DNA of 64,000 nucleotides from Hyunsoonleella pacifica. GTDB lineage: Bacteria > Bacteroidota > Bacteroidia > Flavobacteriales > Flavobacteriaceae. Made by a program: the position numbers and the translations under genes. This document shows, one piece after another, positions 53,332-62,431 of this stretch (its first letter is position 1; each line of letters begins with the position of its first letter). Below the pieces are notes generated by a model. The model ran no database searches. It saw nothing but the letters and a program-made list of their open reading frames with translations, and had not been told where the DNA came from. The stretch lies in the NCBI RefSeq assembly GCF_004310335.1, contig NZ_SIRS01000002.1:248001-312000 (forward strand), read 5' to 3'.

Positions 53332-54591
53332 ATGAAAGATTTATTTGATAAGATTTACAAGGATAAAGGGCCTCTAGGGAAATGGGCGGCTCATGCAGAA
53401 GGCTATTTTGTGTTTCCGAAACTTGAAGGGGAGATTTCAAACAGAATGAAGTTTCAAGGTAAAGAAGTGATTACATGGAGTATAAATGATTATTTAGGTT
53501 TGGCCAACCATCCAGAGGTAAGAAAAGTAGATGCTGAAGCTGCAGCAGAATATGGCTCAGCTTATCCTATGGGAGCTAGAATGATGTCTGGTCATACTAA
53601 TCTTCATGAACAACTTCAAAATGAATTAGCTGCTTTTGTTAAAAAAGAAGCTGCTTATTTGTTGAATTTTGGATATCAAGGTATGGTGTCTACTATTGAT
53701 GCTCTTGTTGCTAAAGATGATATTATTGTTTATGATGTTGATGCTCATGCATGTATTATAGATGGTGTGCGTTTACATATGGGTAAGCGTTTTACATACA
53801 AGCATAATGATGTAGATAGTTTAGAGAAAAACTTGGAGAGAGCAACCAAAATGGCAGAACAAACTGGAGGAGGTATTCTGGTGATTTCTGAAGGTGTTTT
53901 TGGTATGCGTGGAGAACAAGGAAGATTAAAAGAAATAGTAGAGTTAAAAAAGAAGTTTAAATTTAGACTTTTTGTTGATGATGCGCATGGTTTTGGAACT
54001 CTTGGGGCAACAGGCGCAGGAGCAGGAGAGGAACAAGGCGTTCAGGATGATATAGATGTGTATTTTGCCACATTTGCAAAATCTATGGCTAGTACAGGAG
54101 CTTTTATAGCTGGAGATCAAGAAATTATAGACTATTTGAAGTACAACTTACGTTCCCAAATGTTTGCAAAATCGTTGCAAATGCAATTGGTAAAAGGTGC
54201 TTTAAAGCGACTAGATATGTTAAGAACAATGCCTGAGTTAAAACAAAACTTATGGAATGTTGTTAATGCGCTGCAATCTGGTTTAAAGGATAGAGGTTTT
54301 GATATTGGAACTACGCAAAGTTGTGTAACTCCTGTATATCTTAAAGGAAGTATTCCAGAGGCAATGGCTTTAGTAAAGGATTTACGAGAAAATTATGGAA
54401 TTTTCTGCTCTATAGTGGTTTACCCTGTGATACCTAAAGGTTTAATTTTATTAAGAATGATTCCTACTGCAACGCATACTTTAGAAGATGTAAGAGAGAC
54501 TTTAGATGCTTTTGATGCTATTAGAGATAGATTACAAAACGGAACTTATAAACGCTTGTCTGCTGCAGTAATGTCAGCAATGGGAGAATAA
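53332..54591 (+). CDS. alpha-oxoamine synthase (serine palmitoyltransferase / cysteate acyltransferase family)
   Basis: A fold-type I PLP enzyme of 419 residues. MGARMMSGHTNLHEQLQ (~80-96), LFVDDAHGFGTLG (213-225) and PLP-lysine Lys250 in FATFAKSMAST are the landmarks. The family condenses an amino acid with an acyl thioester, releasing CO2. In gliding flavobacteria a member uses L-cysteate to make 3-ketocapnine, the first step to sulfonolipids needed for efficient gliding; another uses serine for sphingolipids. I cannot tell the two apart by eye. The preceding cysteine-synthase-like gene and type IX features of this genome favour cysteate. Own promoter at 53200-53231. Confidence 0.88.
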   Translation: MKDLFDKIYKDKGPLGKWAAHAEGYFVFPKLEGEISNRMKFQGKEVITWSINDYLGLANHPEVRKVDAEAAAEYGSAYPMGARMMSGHTNLHEQLQNELAAFVKKEAAYLLNFGYQGMVSTIDALVAKDDIIVYDVDAHACIIDGVRLHMGKRFTYKHNDVDSLEKNLERATKMAEQTGGGILVISEGVFGMRGEQGRLKEIVELKKKFKFRLFVDDAHGFGTLGATGAGAGEEQGVQDDIDVYFATFAKSMASTGAFIAGDQEIIDYLKYNLRSQMFAKSLQMQLVKGALKRLDMLRTMPELKQNLWNVVNALQSGLKDRGFDIGTTQSCVTPVYLKGSIPEAMALVKDLRENYGIFCSIVVYPVIPKGLILLRMIPTATHTLEDVRETLDAFDAIRDRLQNGTYKRLSAAVMSAMGE

Positions 54592-54593
54592 CT

Positions 54594-55712
54594 TTATAAA
54601 CCTTTTCTATAAGTTTTTCGTTTTCTATATACTTTAGGAGCAAAATGCTTCCATATTTTTTGGATGGCAATGTTGTCCTCCAATTCTGGGGTTCTGTAGC
54701 AAGTTTCAATACCTTTTTCAGTAAACGTATGGTAGTATTCGTTAAAAATAACAGCGTGAATACCTTTATTTTGATAGTCTGGATGAATACCTATTAAATA
54801 GAAAATAACGTCTTTACTATGTTTTTTAGCTTTTAAAATATGTGTAAAACCAAAAGGGAATAGTTTACCATTAGCTTTTTTTAGTGCATTAGCATAAGCA
54901 GGCATTACAATAGCAAAACCTATTAGCTTGTCATCTTTATCTACAACAAACTTTATATATTCTGGATTGATGAAACTGATGAATTTCTTTTTAAAGTATG
55001 CTTTTTGAATATCTGTAATGGCAACAAAACTTGATAACTCGGCATAGCTTTCATTAAAGAGATCAAACATTTTATCAGCATAAGGCATTACCTCTTCGGT
55101 TTTTGTGAATTTAAGTGCTTTTAGCTGATATCTTCGTTTAATAAGCTCTTGCGCTTTCATAAAAGTTTCCGGATTCACATTTGAAAACGGAAATCTGCTT
55201 TCAATATAGCCTTTTTCAATCGCATATCCTGCGGCTTCATAGTGTTTAGTATAATAGGGATGATTATACCATGTTACCATAGGAACCATAGCATCAAAAC
55301 CTTCATCAACAACTCCAACCTTATCTAAATTTGAAAAACCTACAGGGCCTTCTGTATACTCTAAATTGTTTTCTTTACCAATGGCTTCAACTTTATCTAG
55401 TAACGCTTTTGAAACTCCTATATCATCAATAAAATCAAACCAACCAAAACGCATTTTTTTTTGGTCTTGGCTTTTCACTTCCAGCCAATTTATAATAGCA
55501 GCTACACGACCTACAATAGTATTGTCTTTATATGCTAAAAATAAACGCGCATCAGCATCATTAAAAACAGGGTTTTCTTTTGTGTCAAAGGTTTTTAATT
55601 CTTGACTTATAATAGGAGGTGTCCAAAATTTAGAATCTTTATAAAGCTTAAATGGAAATTTTACAAAAGCTTTTAAGTCTCTTTTAGATGTTACTTCTTT
55701 AATTGTAATCAT
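54594..55712 (-). CDS. GNAT-like N-acyltransferase family protein
   Basis: The protein has 372 residues. A GNAT-like acetyl-CoA fold is visible near the end (FYLIGIHPDYQNKGIHAVIFNEYY, ~300-325). A first, weaker GNAT-like half stands at ~1-140 (RLFLAYKDNTIVGRVAAIIN). It is a widespread Bacteroidota family with no known substrate. It converges on the alpha-oxoamine synthase with stops 2 bases apart. Since capnine must be N-acylated to the mature sulfonolipid, a role in that step is an attractive guess, nothing more. Confidence 0.7.
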   Translation of the reverse strand: MITIKEVTSKRDLKAFVKFPFKLYKDSKFWTPPIISQELKTFDTKENPVFNDADARLFLAYKDNTIVGRVAAIINWLEVKSQDQKKMRFGWFDFIDDIGVSKALLDKVEAIGKENNLEYTEGPVGFSNLDKVGVVDEGFDAMVPMVTWYNHPYYTKHYEAAGYAIEKGYIESRFPFSNVNPETFMKAQELIKRRYQLKALKFTKTEEVMPYADKMFDLFNESYAELSSFVAITDIQKAYFKKKFISFINPEYIKFVVDKDDKLIGFAIVMPAYANALKKANGKLFPFGFTHILKAKKHSKDVIFYLIGIHPDYQNKGIHAVIFNEYYHTFTEKGIETCYRTPELEDNIAIQKIWKHFAPKVYRKRKTYRKGL

Positions 55713-55736
55713 ATACTATAACAAACAGTTAGGTTG

Positions 55737-56756
55737 TTAAAAATCTTCATCTTTTCGTTTTCTCTTTTTAACTTTCTTTTCTTCTGTATTTATGTCTTTT
55801 TTGCGTTTTTTCTTTTTCTTAGAGCCTTTGCTTCTATGTTTTCTTTCTAATTCTTCTTCAGCAGAATTGCCGTTATCAATATCTTTATCTTTATGAAAGT
55901 CAAATCTATATGAGGCCCCAAATGTTAGGTTTAAAACAGAAGGTGTATCTTTAGTGTTAAATGTTACTGCTGTGTCTAATTGAAAATTTTTATCCCATAA
56001 ATAAGCACCACCAAAGCGTAACAAATTATCGGCATAGAAATCACTTTTAATACCTTGTGTTTCTCCAAATACTACCCATTTTGGGCTAAATGAATGCGTA
56101 AGGGTTAATATGTATGTGAAGTCAGACTGATCTGTGCCAATTCTATCTTTAATTAAATTCATCACGAACACCCAGCCTCCATTAAAATTATTCTGTGTAG
56201 CTATCATTATTTTTGGGCTAAAGCCTTCTATACCGGATGCAGTATAAGGGTTGTTTTTAGTATCGTAATTGGCACCAACATAAACTGCTACAGCAGGTAT
56301 TAAAGATTTCCATTTAAAACTATGGTTAGCTTTCCAGCTATAAAGATTTGGTTTTTGACTTTCCGCATTTTTATAAGGGTCAAAAACAAGATATTTGGCC
56401 CCAACAGTTAGATATCTAAAGTTAGAACGTTTGTTTTCAGTGGTAAAGGTTGAAAAGTTAGTAAATGTGTCATTTTGATAATTGCCTTCAATGTTTATTT
56501 CTAACTCTTCTAAAAATAAGCCATATCTAGCTGAGAAATCAACACCCAAACCAGAGACTTCATATTTTGGTAAAGGTGTGCGCTCCTCTTTTAAGTAATA
56601 AGGGCCAACTTCAAACTGTAATACGTTTGTTCCCACAGAGAAAGCACTTCTGGACATACCAGGTCTATTTGAGTTTATAACCTCTGTATATTGCGCAAAA
56701 ATTATGTTGCTGAAGATAAAAACAGAAGAAATAAGTATATGTTTTAAAGGTTTCAT
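55737..56756 (-). CDS. outer-membrane beta-barrel protein ('transporter' family) with Lys/Arg-rich tail
   Basis: The protein has 339 residues, with a signal peptide (1-21, IIFAQ). Residues ~25-285 alternate hydrophobic and polar residues in short strands (FEVGPYYLKEE, VDFSARYGLFLEELEINIEG, TLTHSFSPKWVVFGETQG), as in the phenol-degradation-type porins common in flavobacteria. The last strand ends with YRFDF (~285). After it comes an unusual ~55-residue hydrophilic tail with runs of Lys (SKGSKKKKKRKKD). A barrel normally ends at its last strand, so the tail is odd. It lies 24 bases upstream of the GNAT-like gene on the same strand. Confidence 0.8.
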   Translation of the reverse strand: MKPLKHILISSVFIFSNIIFAQYTEVINSNRPGMSRSAFSVGTNVLQFEVGPYYLKEERTPLPKYEVSGLGVDFSARYGLFLEELEINIEGNYQNDTFTNFSTFTTENKRSNFRYLTVGAKYLVFDPYKNAESQKPNLYSWKANHSFKWKSLIPAVAVYVGANYDTKNNPYTASGIEGFSPKIMIATQNNFNGGWVFVMNLIKDRIGTDQSDFTYILTLTHSFSPKWVVFGETQGIKSDFYADNLLRFGGAYLWDKNFQLDTAVTFNTKDTPSVLNLTFGASYRFDFHKDKDIDNGNSAEEELERKHRSKGSKKKKKRKKDINTEEKKVKKRKRKDEDF

Positions 56757-56901
56757 AGAGATGATTTAGGGTAATACTTTTTATGTATGTTAGGTTTGGT
56801 TGGGTTTCATTAATTTCAAATATAGATATTTTATCTTTTTTTTATGTTTTTTCAACGTTTTTTAAGTGGCTATAATTGTATTTTTGTACAAATTCATATT
56901 T

Positions 56902-57174
56902 ATGCTACAAGAAGCATCCATTATTGGATTAATTAAAATTATTGGTATCATTTTACTCGTTTATTACGGAGTAAAAGTATTGTCTCGATTATTAACTCCT
57001 TTTTTGTTGAGATATGTTTCCAAAAAAGCTGAGGAGAAATTTGGTGGTCAGTTCAATCAACAACGCCATGAAGCCCCCAAAAAAGAAGGGGAGGTTACTA
57101 TTGATAAGATACCAAATCGTAAAGCATCAAATAAAAATGTAGGAGATTATGTGGATTACGAAGAAATTGACTAA
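56902..57174 (+). CDS. DUF4834 family protein
   Basis: The protein has 90 residues from ATG 56902; a GTG at 56866 is in frame but lies upstream of a TATTTTTG promoter element (56879-56886), so the true start must be the ATG. One membrane helix (~6-25) precedes a basic, disordered tail (EEKFGGQFNQQRH ... VGDYVDYEEID). DUF4834 proteins are short flavobacterial membrane proteins without a known role. It is 30 bases before the YfhO-like gene. Confidence 0.85.
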   Translation: MLQEASIIGLIKIIGIILLVYYGVKVLSRLLTPFLLRYVSKKAEEKFGGQFNQQRHEAPKKEGEVTIDKIPNRKASNKNVGDYVDYEEID

Positions 57175-57204
57175 TTTCCGCTTTTAGTGTTTTAACTTTT
57201 TCCC

Positions 57205-59631
57205 ATGCAATTTTTACTAAAGAAATCACTTTCGCATTTACTCATTTTATTAGGTTTTGTAGTTGTTTCGTTGTTGTATTTTAATCCTGTTCTACAAGGG
57301 AAACAGATATATCAAAGCGATATTGTTCAATACATTGGTATGTCTAAGCAACAAAAGGACTTCAAAGCTAAAACAGGAGAGGAAACCTATTGGACCAATA
57401 GTGCATTTGCAGGGATGCCTACCTATCAACTAGGAGCGAGGTATCCTCATAATTATATAAAAAAGTTAGATTTAGTATTACGCTTTTTACCTAGACCAGC
57501 AGATTATTTGTTTCTTTATTTGTTGAGCTTTTATATTCTTCTTATAGTTTTGAAGGTTGATTTTAAGTTAGCTGCATTAGGAGCTTTAGCTTTTGGGTTT
57601 TCAACATATTTGATAATAATACTTGGTGTGGGCCACAATAGTAAAGCTCACGCTATTGCTTATATGCCGCTGGTATTAAGTGGTATTCTATTAGTGTTTC
57701 AAAAACGATATATCATAGGTTTTCTTGTAACAGCAGTAGGAATGGGGTTAGAGTTGGTGGCGAATCATTTTCAAATGACATATTATTTGCTGTTTCTGGT
57801 TGTGGTTTTGGGGGTTGCCTATTTAATAGATGCTTTTAGGAAGCAAATGTTGCCGCATTTTTTTAAATCTATTGGTATTTTAGTAGGGGCGGTGGTTTTA
57901 GCAATTGGTTTAAATGCTACAAATGTATTAGCAACCCAAGAGTATGTAAAGCATAGTACAAGAGGTAAGAGTGAGTTAACGATAAATCCAGATGGTTCTT
58001 CTAAACAAGTAACTTCGGGTTTAGATAAGGATTATATCACTCAATTTAGTTACGGTATCACAGAAACATTCAATTTGTTTATACCAAATTTTATGGGAGG
58101 TGGCACCTATGATAATGTTGGTAAAGATTCTGAAACATATAATTTTTTTAGAAAACTAGGAGCTTCTCCAGGTCAAGCAATGGAGCAGGCGGAGAATGCT
58201 CCAACGTATTGGGGAGATCAACCTATTGTAGAAGCGCCAGCTTATGTGGGAGCAGTAATTTTATTCTTGTTTGTTTTTGCGTTATTTTTATTGAAAGGAC
58301 GTTTAAAATGGTGGTTATTGGGAGGTGTATTGTTATCATTATTGCTCTCTTATGGTAAGAATTTAAATTTTTTAACTAACTTTTTTATTGATTATGTGCC
58401 TTTGTATAATAAGTTTAGAGCGGTAAGTTCCATTCAAGTGATATTAGAATTGTGTATTCCTGTATTAGGAGTTTTTGGTTTGGTAAGATTGTTTAATGAT
58501 TTTAATAAAGAGGAAGAAAAGCTAAAAGCATTAAAGTATACTACGGGGATTGTTGGAGGACTAGCTTTAATATTTCTATTATTTGGATCTTCCCTGTTTG
58601 AATTTGTTGGTATCAGGGATGGGCAATATATTCAAAATTATGGGCAAGGTTTTAGTCGGGTTATAAAAGAGGATAGAAAGTCTATTTTTACTGCAGATGT
58701 ATTAAGGACATTGGTTTTAGTTTTGTTTTCAGCAGGATTAATTTTAGGGTATTTGAAGGGGAAAATAAAAGATCAATGGGTAATTATCGGTTTTGCAGCT
58801 TTAATTTTGTTTGATTTAGTTGGTGTAAATCGACGGTATGTAAATGAAGATGATTTCGTATCATCTATAAAAATGAATAAGCCGTTTTCTGCCAATGCAG
58901 TTGATAAGCAAATTCAGGAAGATAAATCACACTTTAGAGTATTCGATTTAGTTTCAGGGCCTTCAAAACCTTCGTATTTTCATAATTCCTTAAATGGTTA
59001 CAATGCGGCAGAATTAAAGCGTTACAGAGAGGTTTTTGACTGGTATGTGTCTAGAAATAATATTAATGTGATGAATATGCTTAATACCAAGTATATTATT
59101 GCTCAAGATGAAAAAGGTGCTATTTTTCCTTATGTTAATGATGAAGCTAATGGTAATGCATGGTTTGTTGAAAAGTTAATTAGAGTCTCTTCAGCAAATG
59201 AAGAGATAAAGCTTTTAGATAGCTTGAATAATAAAACAACCGCTTTAGTTGATATTGAGAACTATAATTCTGATTTAAAGGATACATTTCAAGTTGATTC
59301 TATAGCAAGTATTCAGCTTAAAGAGGTTAAGCCAAATTATTTAAAGTATGTCTCCAATAATGAAGAAGTCGGTTTTGCAGTGTTTTCCGAAATTTATTAT
59401 CCACATGGTTGGAAAGCTACAATTGATGGTAAGGGAGAAAATTTCACAAGAGTAAACTATATTTTAAGAGGTATGGAAATTCCTGCTGGTAAGCACGTAA
59501 TAGAGTTTAAGTTTGATCCAGATGTAGTTAAAACAGGAAGCGGTATCTCATTAGCAAGTTCTGCATTATTAGCTGTTTTGCTTTTACTTGGCGTGTTTTT
59601 TGAGTTTAAGAAACAAAAAACGAGTGCGTAA
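57205..59631 (+). CDS. YfhO-like polytopic membrane protein
   Basis: The protein has 808 residues with about 13 hydrophobic helices across ~10-520 and ~780-800. A soluble segment lies between (~540-770) and ends in VFSEIYYPHGWKATIDG, which is typical of the bacterial YfhO family. The conserved loop after helix 1 (YWTNSAFAGMPTYQLGARYPHN) resembles the catalytic loop of GT-C glycosyltransferases, to which YfhO proteins are distantly related. It probably glycosylates a cell-surface polymer from a lipid-linked donor. It overlaps the next gene by 8 bases. Confidence 0.87.
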   Translation: MQFLLKKSLSHLLILLGFVVVSLLYFNPVLQGKQIYQSDIVQYIGMSKQQKDFKAKTGEETYWTNSAFAGMPTYQLGARYPHNYIKKLDLVLRFLPRPADYLFLYLLSFYILLIVLKVDFKLAALGALAFGFSTYLIIILGVGHNSKAHAIAYMPLVLSGILLVFQKRYIIGFLVTAVGMGLELVANHFQMTYYLLFLVVVLGVAYLIDAFRKQMLPHFFKSIGILVGAVVLAIGLNATNVLATQEYVKHSTRGKSELTINPDGSSKQVTSGLDKDYITQFSYGITETFNLFIPNFMGGGTYDNVGKDSETYNFFRKLGASPGQAMEQAENAPTYWGDQPIVEAPAYVGAVILFLFVFALFLLKGRLKWWLLGGVLLSLLLSYGKNLNFLTNFFIDYVPLYNKFRAVSSIQVILELCIPVLGVFGLVRLFNDFNKEEEKLKALKYTTGIVGGLALIFLLFGSSLFEFVGIRDGQYIQNYGQGFSRVIKEDRKSIFTADVLRTLVLVLFSAGLILGYLKGKIKDQWVIIGFAALILFDLVGVNRRYVNEDDFVSSIKMNKPFSANAVDKQIQEDKSHFRVFDLVSGPSKPSYFHNSLNGYNAAELKRYREVFDWYVSRNNINVMNMLNTKYIIAQDEKGAIFPYVNDEANGNAWFVEKLIRVSSANEEIKLLDSLNNKTTALVDIENYNSDLKDTFQVDSIASIQLKEVKPNYLKYVSNNEEVGFAVFSEIYYPHGWKATIDGKGENFTRVNYILRGMEIPAGKHVIEFKFDPDVVKTGSGISLASSALLAVLLLLGVFFEFKKQKTSA

Positions 59632-60901
59632 AAAAGTACTCATAATAGCATATTATTGGCCGCCAGCTGGAGGCCCTGGTGTACAACGTTGGCTTAAGTT
59701 TGTAAAATACCTTCCCGATTTTGAGATAGAACCAATAGTTTTTGTTCCAGAAAATGCTAACTATCCAATAATAGATACTAGTCTTGAAGCAGAAGTATCA
59801 AATAAAATCAAAGTTATAAAACTGCCTATTTCAGAACCTTATAAATTTGCTAAACTCTTTTCTAAAGGAAAAACTGATGTTATCAGTAAAGGTATTATTA
59901 GTGAAAATAAAAAACAGTCTTTAGTTGAAAAACTAATGCTTTTTGTAAGAGGTAATTTTTTTATTCCAGATGCAAGAGTGGGGTGGGTAAAACCTGCTAC
60001 TTCTTTTTTGAAAGATTATGTTTCTAAACATAATATTGAGACTATTGTTACTACTGGGCCACCACATAGCATGCATTTAATTGGCTTAAATTTAAAGCAA
60101 AAACAAGGAGTAAAATGGTTGGCAGATTTTAGGGACCCATGGACTACTATTGGGTATCATAAGCAACTAAAGCTCACTAAAGCTTCTCAAAAGAAACATA
60201 AATCTTTAGAAAAACAGGTGTTAAATAAGGCTGATCAGATTGTGGTAACATCATTTGTAACTAAACAAGAGTTTCAACACATAACTAAACAGCCAATTGA
60301 CGTCATTACTAATGGGTATGACGACGAAACGTCAGTAGAAGTTAGTATGGATTCTAAATTTACAATATCTCATATTGGGTCTTTACTATCCAAACGGAAT
60401 CCTGAAATTCTATGGAAAGCGCTTTCGGAATTGGTGGCTGAGTATGATGATTTTAAAGAAGATTTTCAGTTAAATCTTGTTGGTTTTGTGAGCGAAACAG
60501 TGTTAAAAAGTATTAAAAAATTTATTTCAACTTATAGTATTAATGAGGTGGGGTATGTTTCTCATTCAGAATCTATTAAATTTCAGAAAAAATCTCAAAT
60601 TTTATTGTTAATTGAAATTGATTCTGAAGATACTAGATGTATTATTCCAGGAAAACTTTTCGAGTATATGGTTTCTAATAGGCCTATAGTGGCAATTGGT
60701 CCCAGGGGATCAGATATAGAACATATTGTTAGAAAAACTAACACAGGAGTATTCTTTGACTATCAAAATTTAAAATCACTTAAAAAAACTATATTAGACT
60801 ATTATAAGCTTTATAAGAGTGGCAGTTTGCAAACTAATCCAATTGGATTGGAATTTTACCATAGAAGAACACTCACACAAACTTTATCAAAGTTATTATA
60901 A
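59624..60901 (+). CDS. family 4-type glycosyltransferase
   Basis: The protein has 425 residues. I start at the GTG 59624 (MRKKVLIIAYYWPPAGGPGVQR), which overlaps the YfhO stop by 8 bases; an in-frame TTG at 59588 is less likely. The N-terminal Rossmann domain carries the PPAGGPGVQRWLKF loop. The C-terminal domain has ISHIGSLLSKRNPEILWKAL and the donor-site region IPGKLFEYMVSNRPIVAIG. These are GT4/GT-B hallmarks. Translational coupling with YfhO and the flippase suggests a small glycan-export unit. Confidence 0.9.
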   Translation: MRKKVLIIAYYWPPAGGPGVQRWLKFVKYLPDFEIEPIVFVPENANYPIIDTSLEAEVSNKIKVIKLPISEPYKFAKLFSKGKTDVISKGIISENKKQSLVEKLMLFVRGNFFIPDARVGWVKPATSFLKDYVSKHNIETIVTTGPPHSMHLIGLNLKQKQGVKWLADFRDPWTTIGYHKQLKLTKASQKKHKSLEKQVLNKADQIVVTSFVTKQEFQHITKQPIDVITNGYDDETSVEVSMDSKFTISHIGSLLSKRNPEILWKALSELVAEYDDFKEDFQLNLVGFVSETVLKSIKKFISTYSINEVGYVSHSESIKFQKKSQILLLIEIDSEDTRCIIPGKLFEYMVSNRPIVAIGPRGSDIEHIVRKTNTGVFFDYQNLKSLKKTILDYYKLYKSGSLQTNPIGLEFYHRRTLTQTLSKLL

Positions 60902-62355
60902 TGGGTATCGTAGTATCTCAATCACTTAAAAATATCATTTCCACTTATATAGGTTTTGCTATTGGTGCTATAAATACACTGTTTTTGTACACCAACTTTA
61001 TGAGTGATACCTATTATGGTATTGTTGGTTTTGTATTGTCTGCTGCTTATGTTATGATGCCATTGGCTGCATTTGGTGTATATAATACGCTAGTTAAATT
61101 TTATTCGCAATTTAAAACAAGAACTTCGTTAAATAGCTTTTTAACGCTAATGCTATTCTTGCCACTAGTGGTAATTATACCACTAGCTTCTATAGGTTAT
61201 TGTGGATATGATGTAATTGCTGGTTTTTTATCCACTGAAAACCCTGAGATAAAAGATTACTTTTGGCACATTGTGATAGTGGCTTCTGCTTTAGCTTATT
61301 TTGAAGTATTTTACGCTTGGGTTAAGGTGCATCTCCAAACGGTTCTTGGTAACTTTATGAAAGAAGTTTTCCATAGAGTAGGTACAATGATGTTGTTGTT
61401 TGCTCTATATCTTGGTTTTATACAAGTAAACCAATTTATAACAGGTTTAGTGGTGGTTTATGTTCTAAGAATGTTAGCAATGATGATATATGCCTTTAAT
61501 GTGTATCCGCCGGTTATAACATTTAAAAAAGTTAATAACTTAAAAAGTATATTAAATTATTCTTTACTTATAATAATTGCAGGTTTAGTAGCTACGCAGC
61601 TTTTGGATATAGATAAAGTAATGTTAGGTAAGTTTATACATGCTAAAAACATAGCTTATTATAACGTAGCTGTTTTTATAGCAGCAGTAATTGCTGTCCC
61701 TCAAAGGGCAATGCATCAAATATTATTGCCAATGTCTGCAAAATATTTAAACGAAAAAGACATAGATAGTTTGGCAGATTTATATAAGCGTAGTTCATTA
61801 AACTTATTTATAATAGGAGGCTTAGTTTTTTTACTTATCGTTTTAAATATTAATCAACTGTATTATTTAATAGCAGACGAGTACCGTGTGGGTTTATATG
61901 TAGTGCTTTTGATTAGTGTTTCAAGATTATATGATACTTTGCTTGGGAGTAATAATGCTATATTGTTTAATAGTGATTATTATAAGGTGGTGCTAGTAAT
62001 GGGGATTGTAATAGTGTTTTTAATGGTTTTATTGAATATTATATTAATTCCAATATATGGATTAAATGGAGCAGCTTTGGCAACTTTTATAGCAGTATGT
62101 CTTTACAATACATCAAAAGTTTATTTTGTGTACAAGGCATTTAAAATAATACCATTTACAATAAAAACCCTAAAATCGGCAGCGGTTTTATTTTTTATGG
62201 CTATTGCGTTTTATTTTTGGGATTTTGGATTTCATCCTGTTTTGAATATAGTATTGAAGTCTATTTTAGTTACCATTGTGTTTTCTTTAGTTGTTTACAA
62301 ATTGAATTTGTCAGAAGATATTAAAATACTTGTAGATAAAGTTTTGAAGAAATAG
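60901..62355 (+). CDS. polysaccharide/oligosaccharide flippase (MATE/Wzx-like)
   Basis: The protein has 484 residues with 12-14 transmembrane helices. The N-terminus (SLKNIISTYIGFAIGAINTLFLY) and the pattern of paired helices with basic loops match the polysaccharide biosynthesis (RfbX/Wzx) family. It moves lipid-linked sugars across the inner membrane. The start overlaps the preceding stop (TAATG). Last gene of the DUF4834-YfhO-GT4-flippase run. Confidence 0.9.
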   Translation: MGIVVSQSLKNIISTYIGFAIGAINTLFLYTNFMSDTYYGIVGFVLSAAYVMMPLAAFGVYNTLVKFYSQFKTRTSLNSFLTLMLFLPLVVIIPLASIGYCGYDVIAGFLSTENPEIKDYFWHIVIVASALAYFEVFYAWVKVHLQTVLGNFMKEVFHRVGTMMLLFALYLGFIQVNQFITGLVVVYVLRMLAMMIYAFNVYPPVITFKKVNNLKSILNYSLLIIIAGLVATQLLDIDKVMLGKFIHAKNIAYYNVAVFIAAVIAVPQRAMHQILLPMSAKYLNEKDIDSLADLYKRSSLNLFIIGGLVFLLIVLNINQLYYLIADEYRVGLYVVLLISVSRLYDTLLGSNNAILFNSDYYKVVLVMGIVIVFLMVLLNIILIPIYGLNGAALATFIAVCLYNTSKVYFVYKAFKIIPFTIKTLKSAAVLFFMAIAFYFWDFGFHPVLNIVLKSILVTIVFSLVVYKLNLSEDIKILVDKVLKK

Positions 62356-62431
62356 TTTAAAAGAAAACCCCACGATGTTGCTTTGAGGCATACATATCGC
62401 AGGGCTTTCCAACTAACCAACCAAAATTTAT

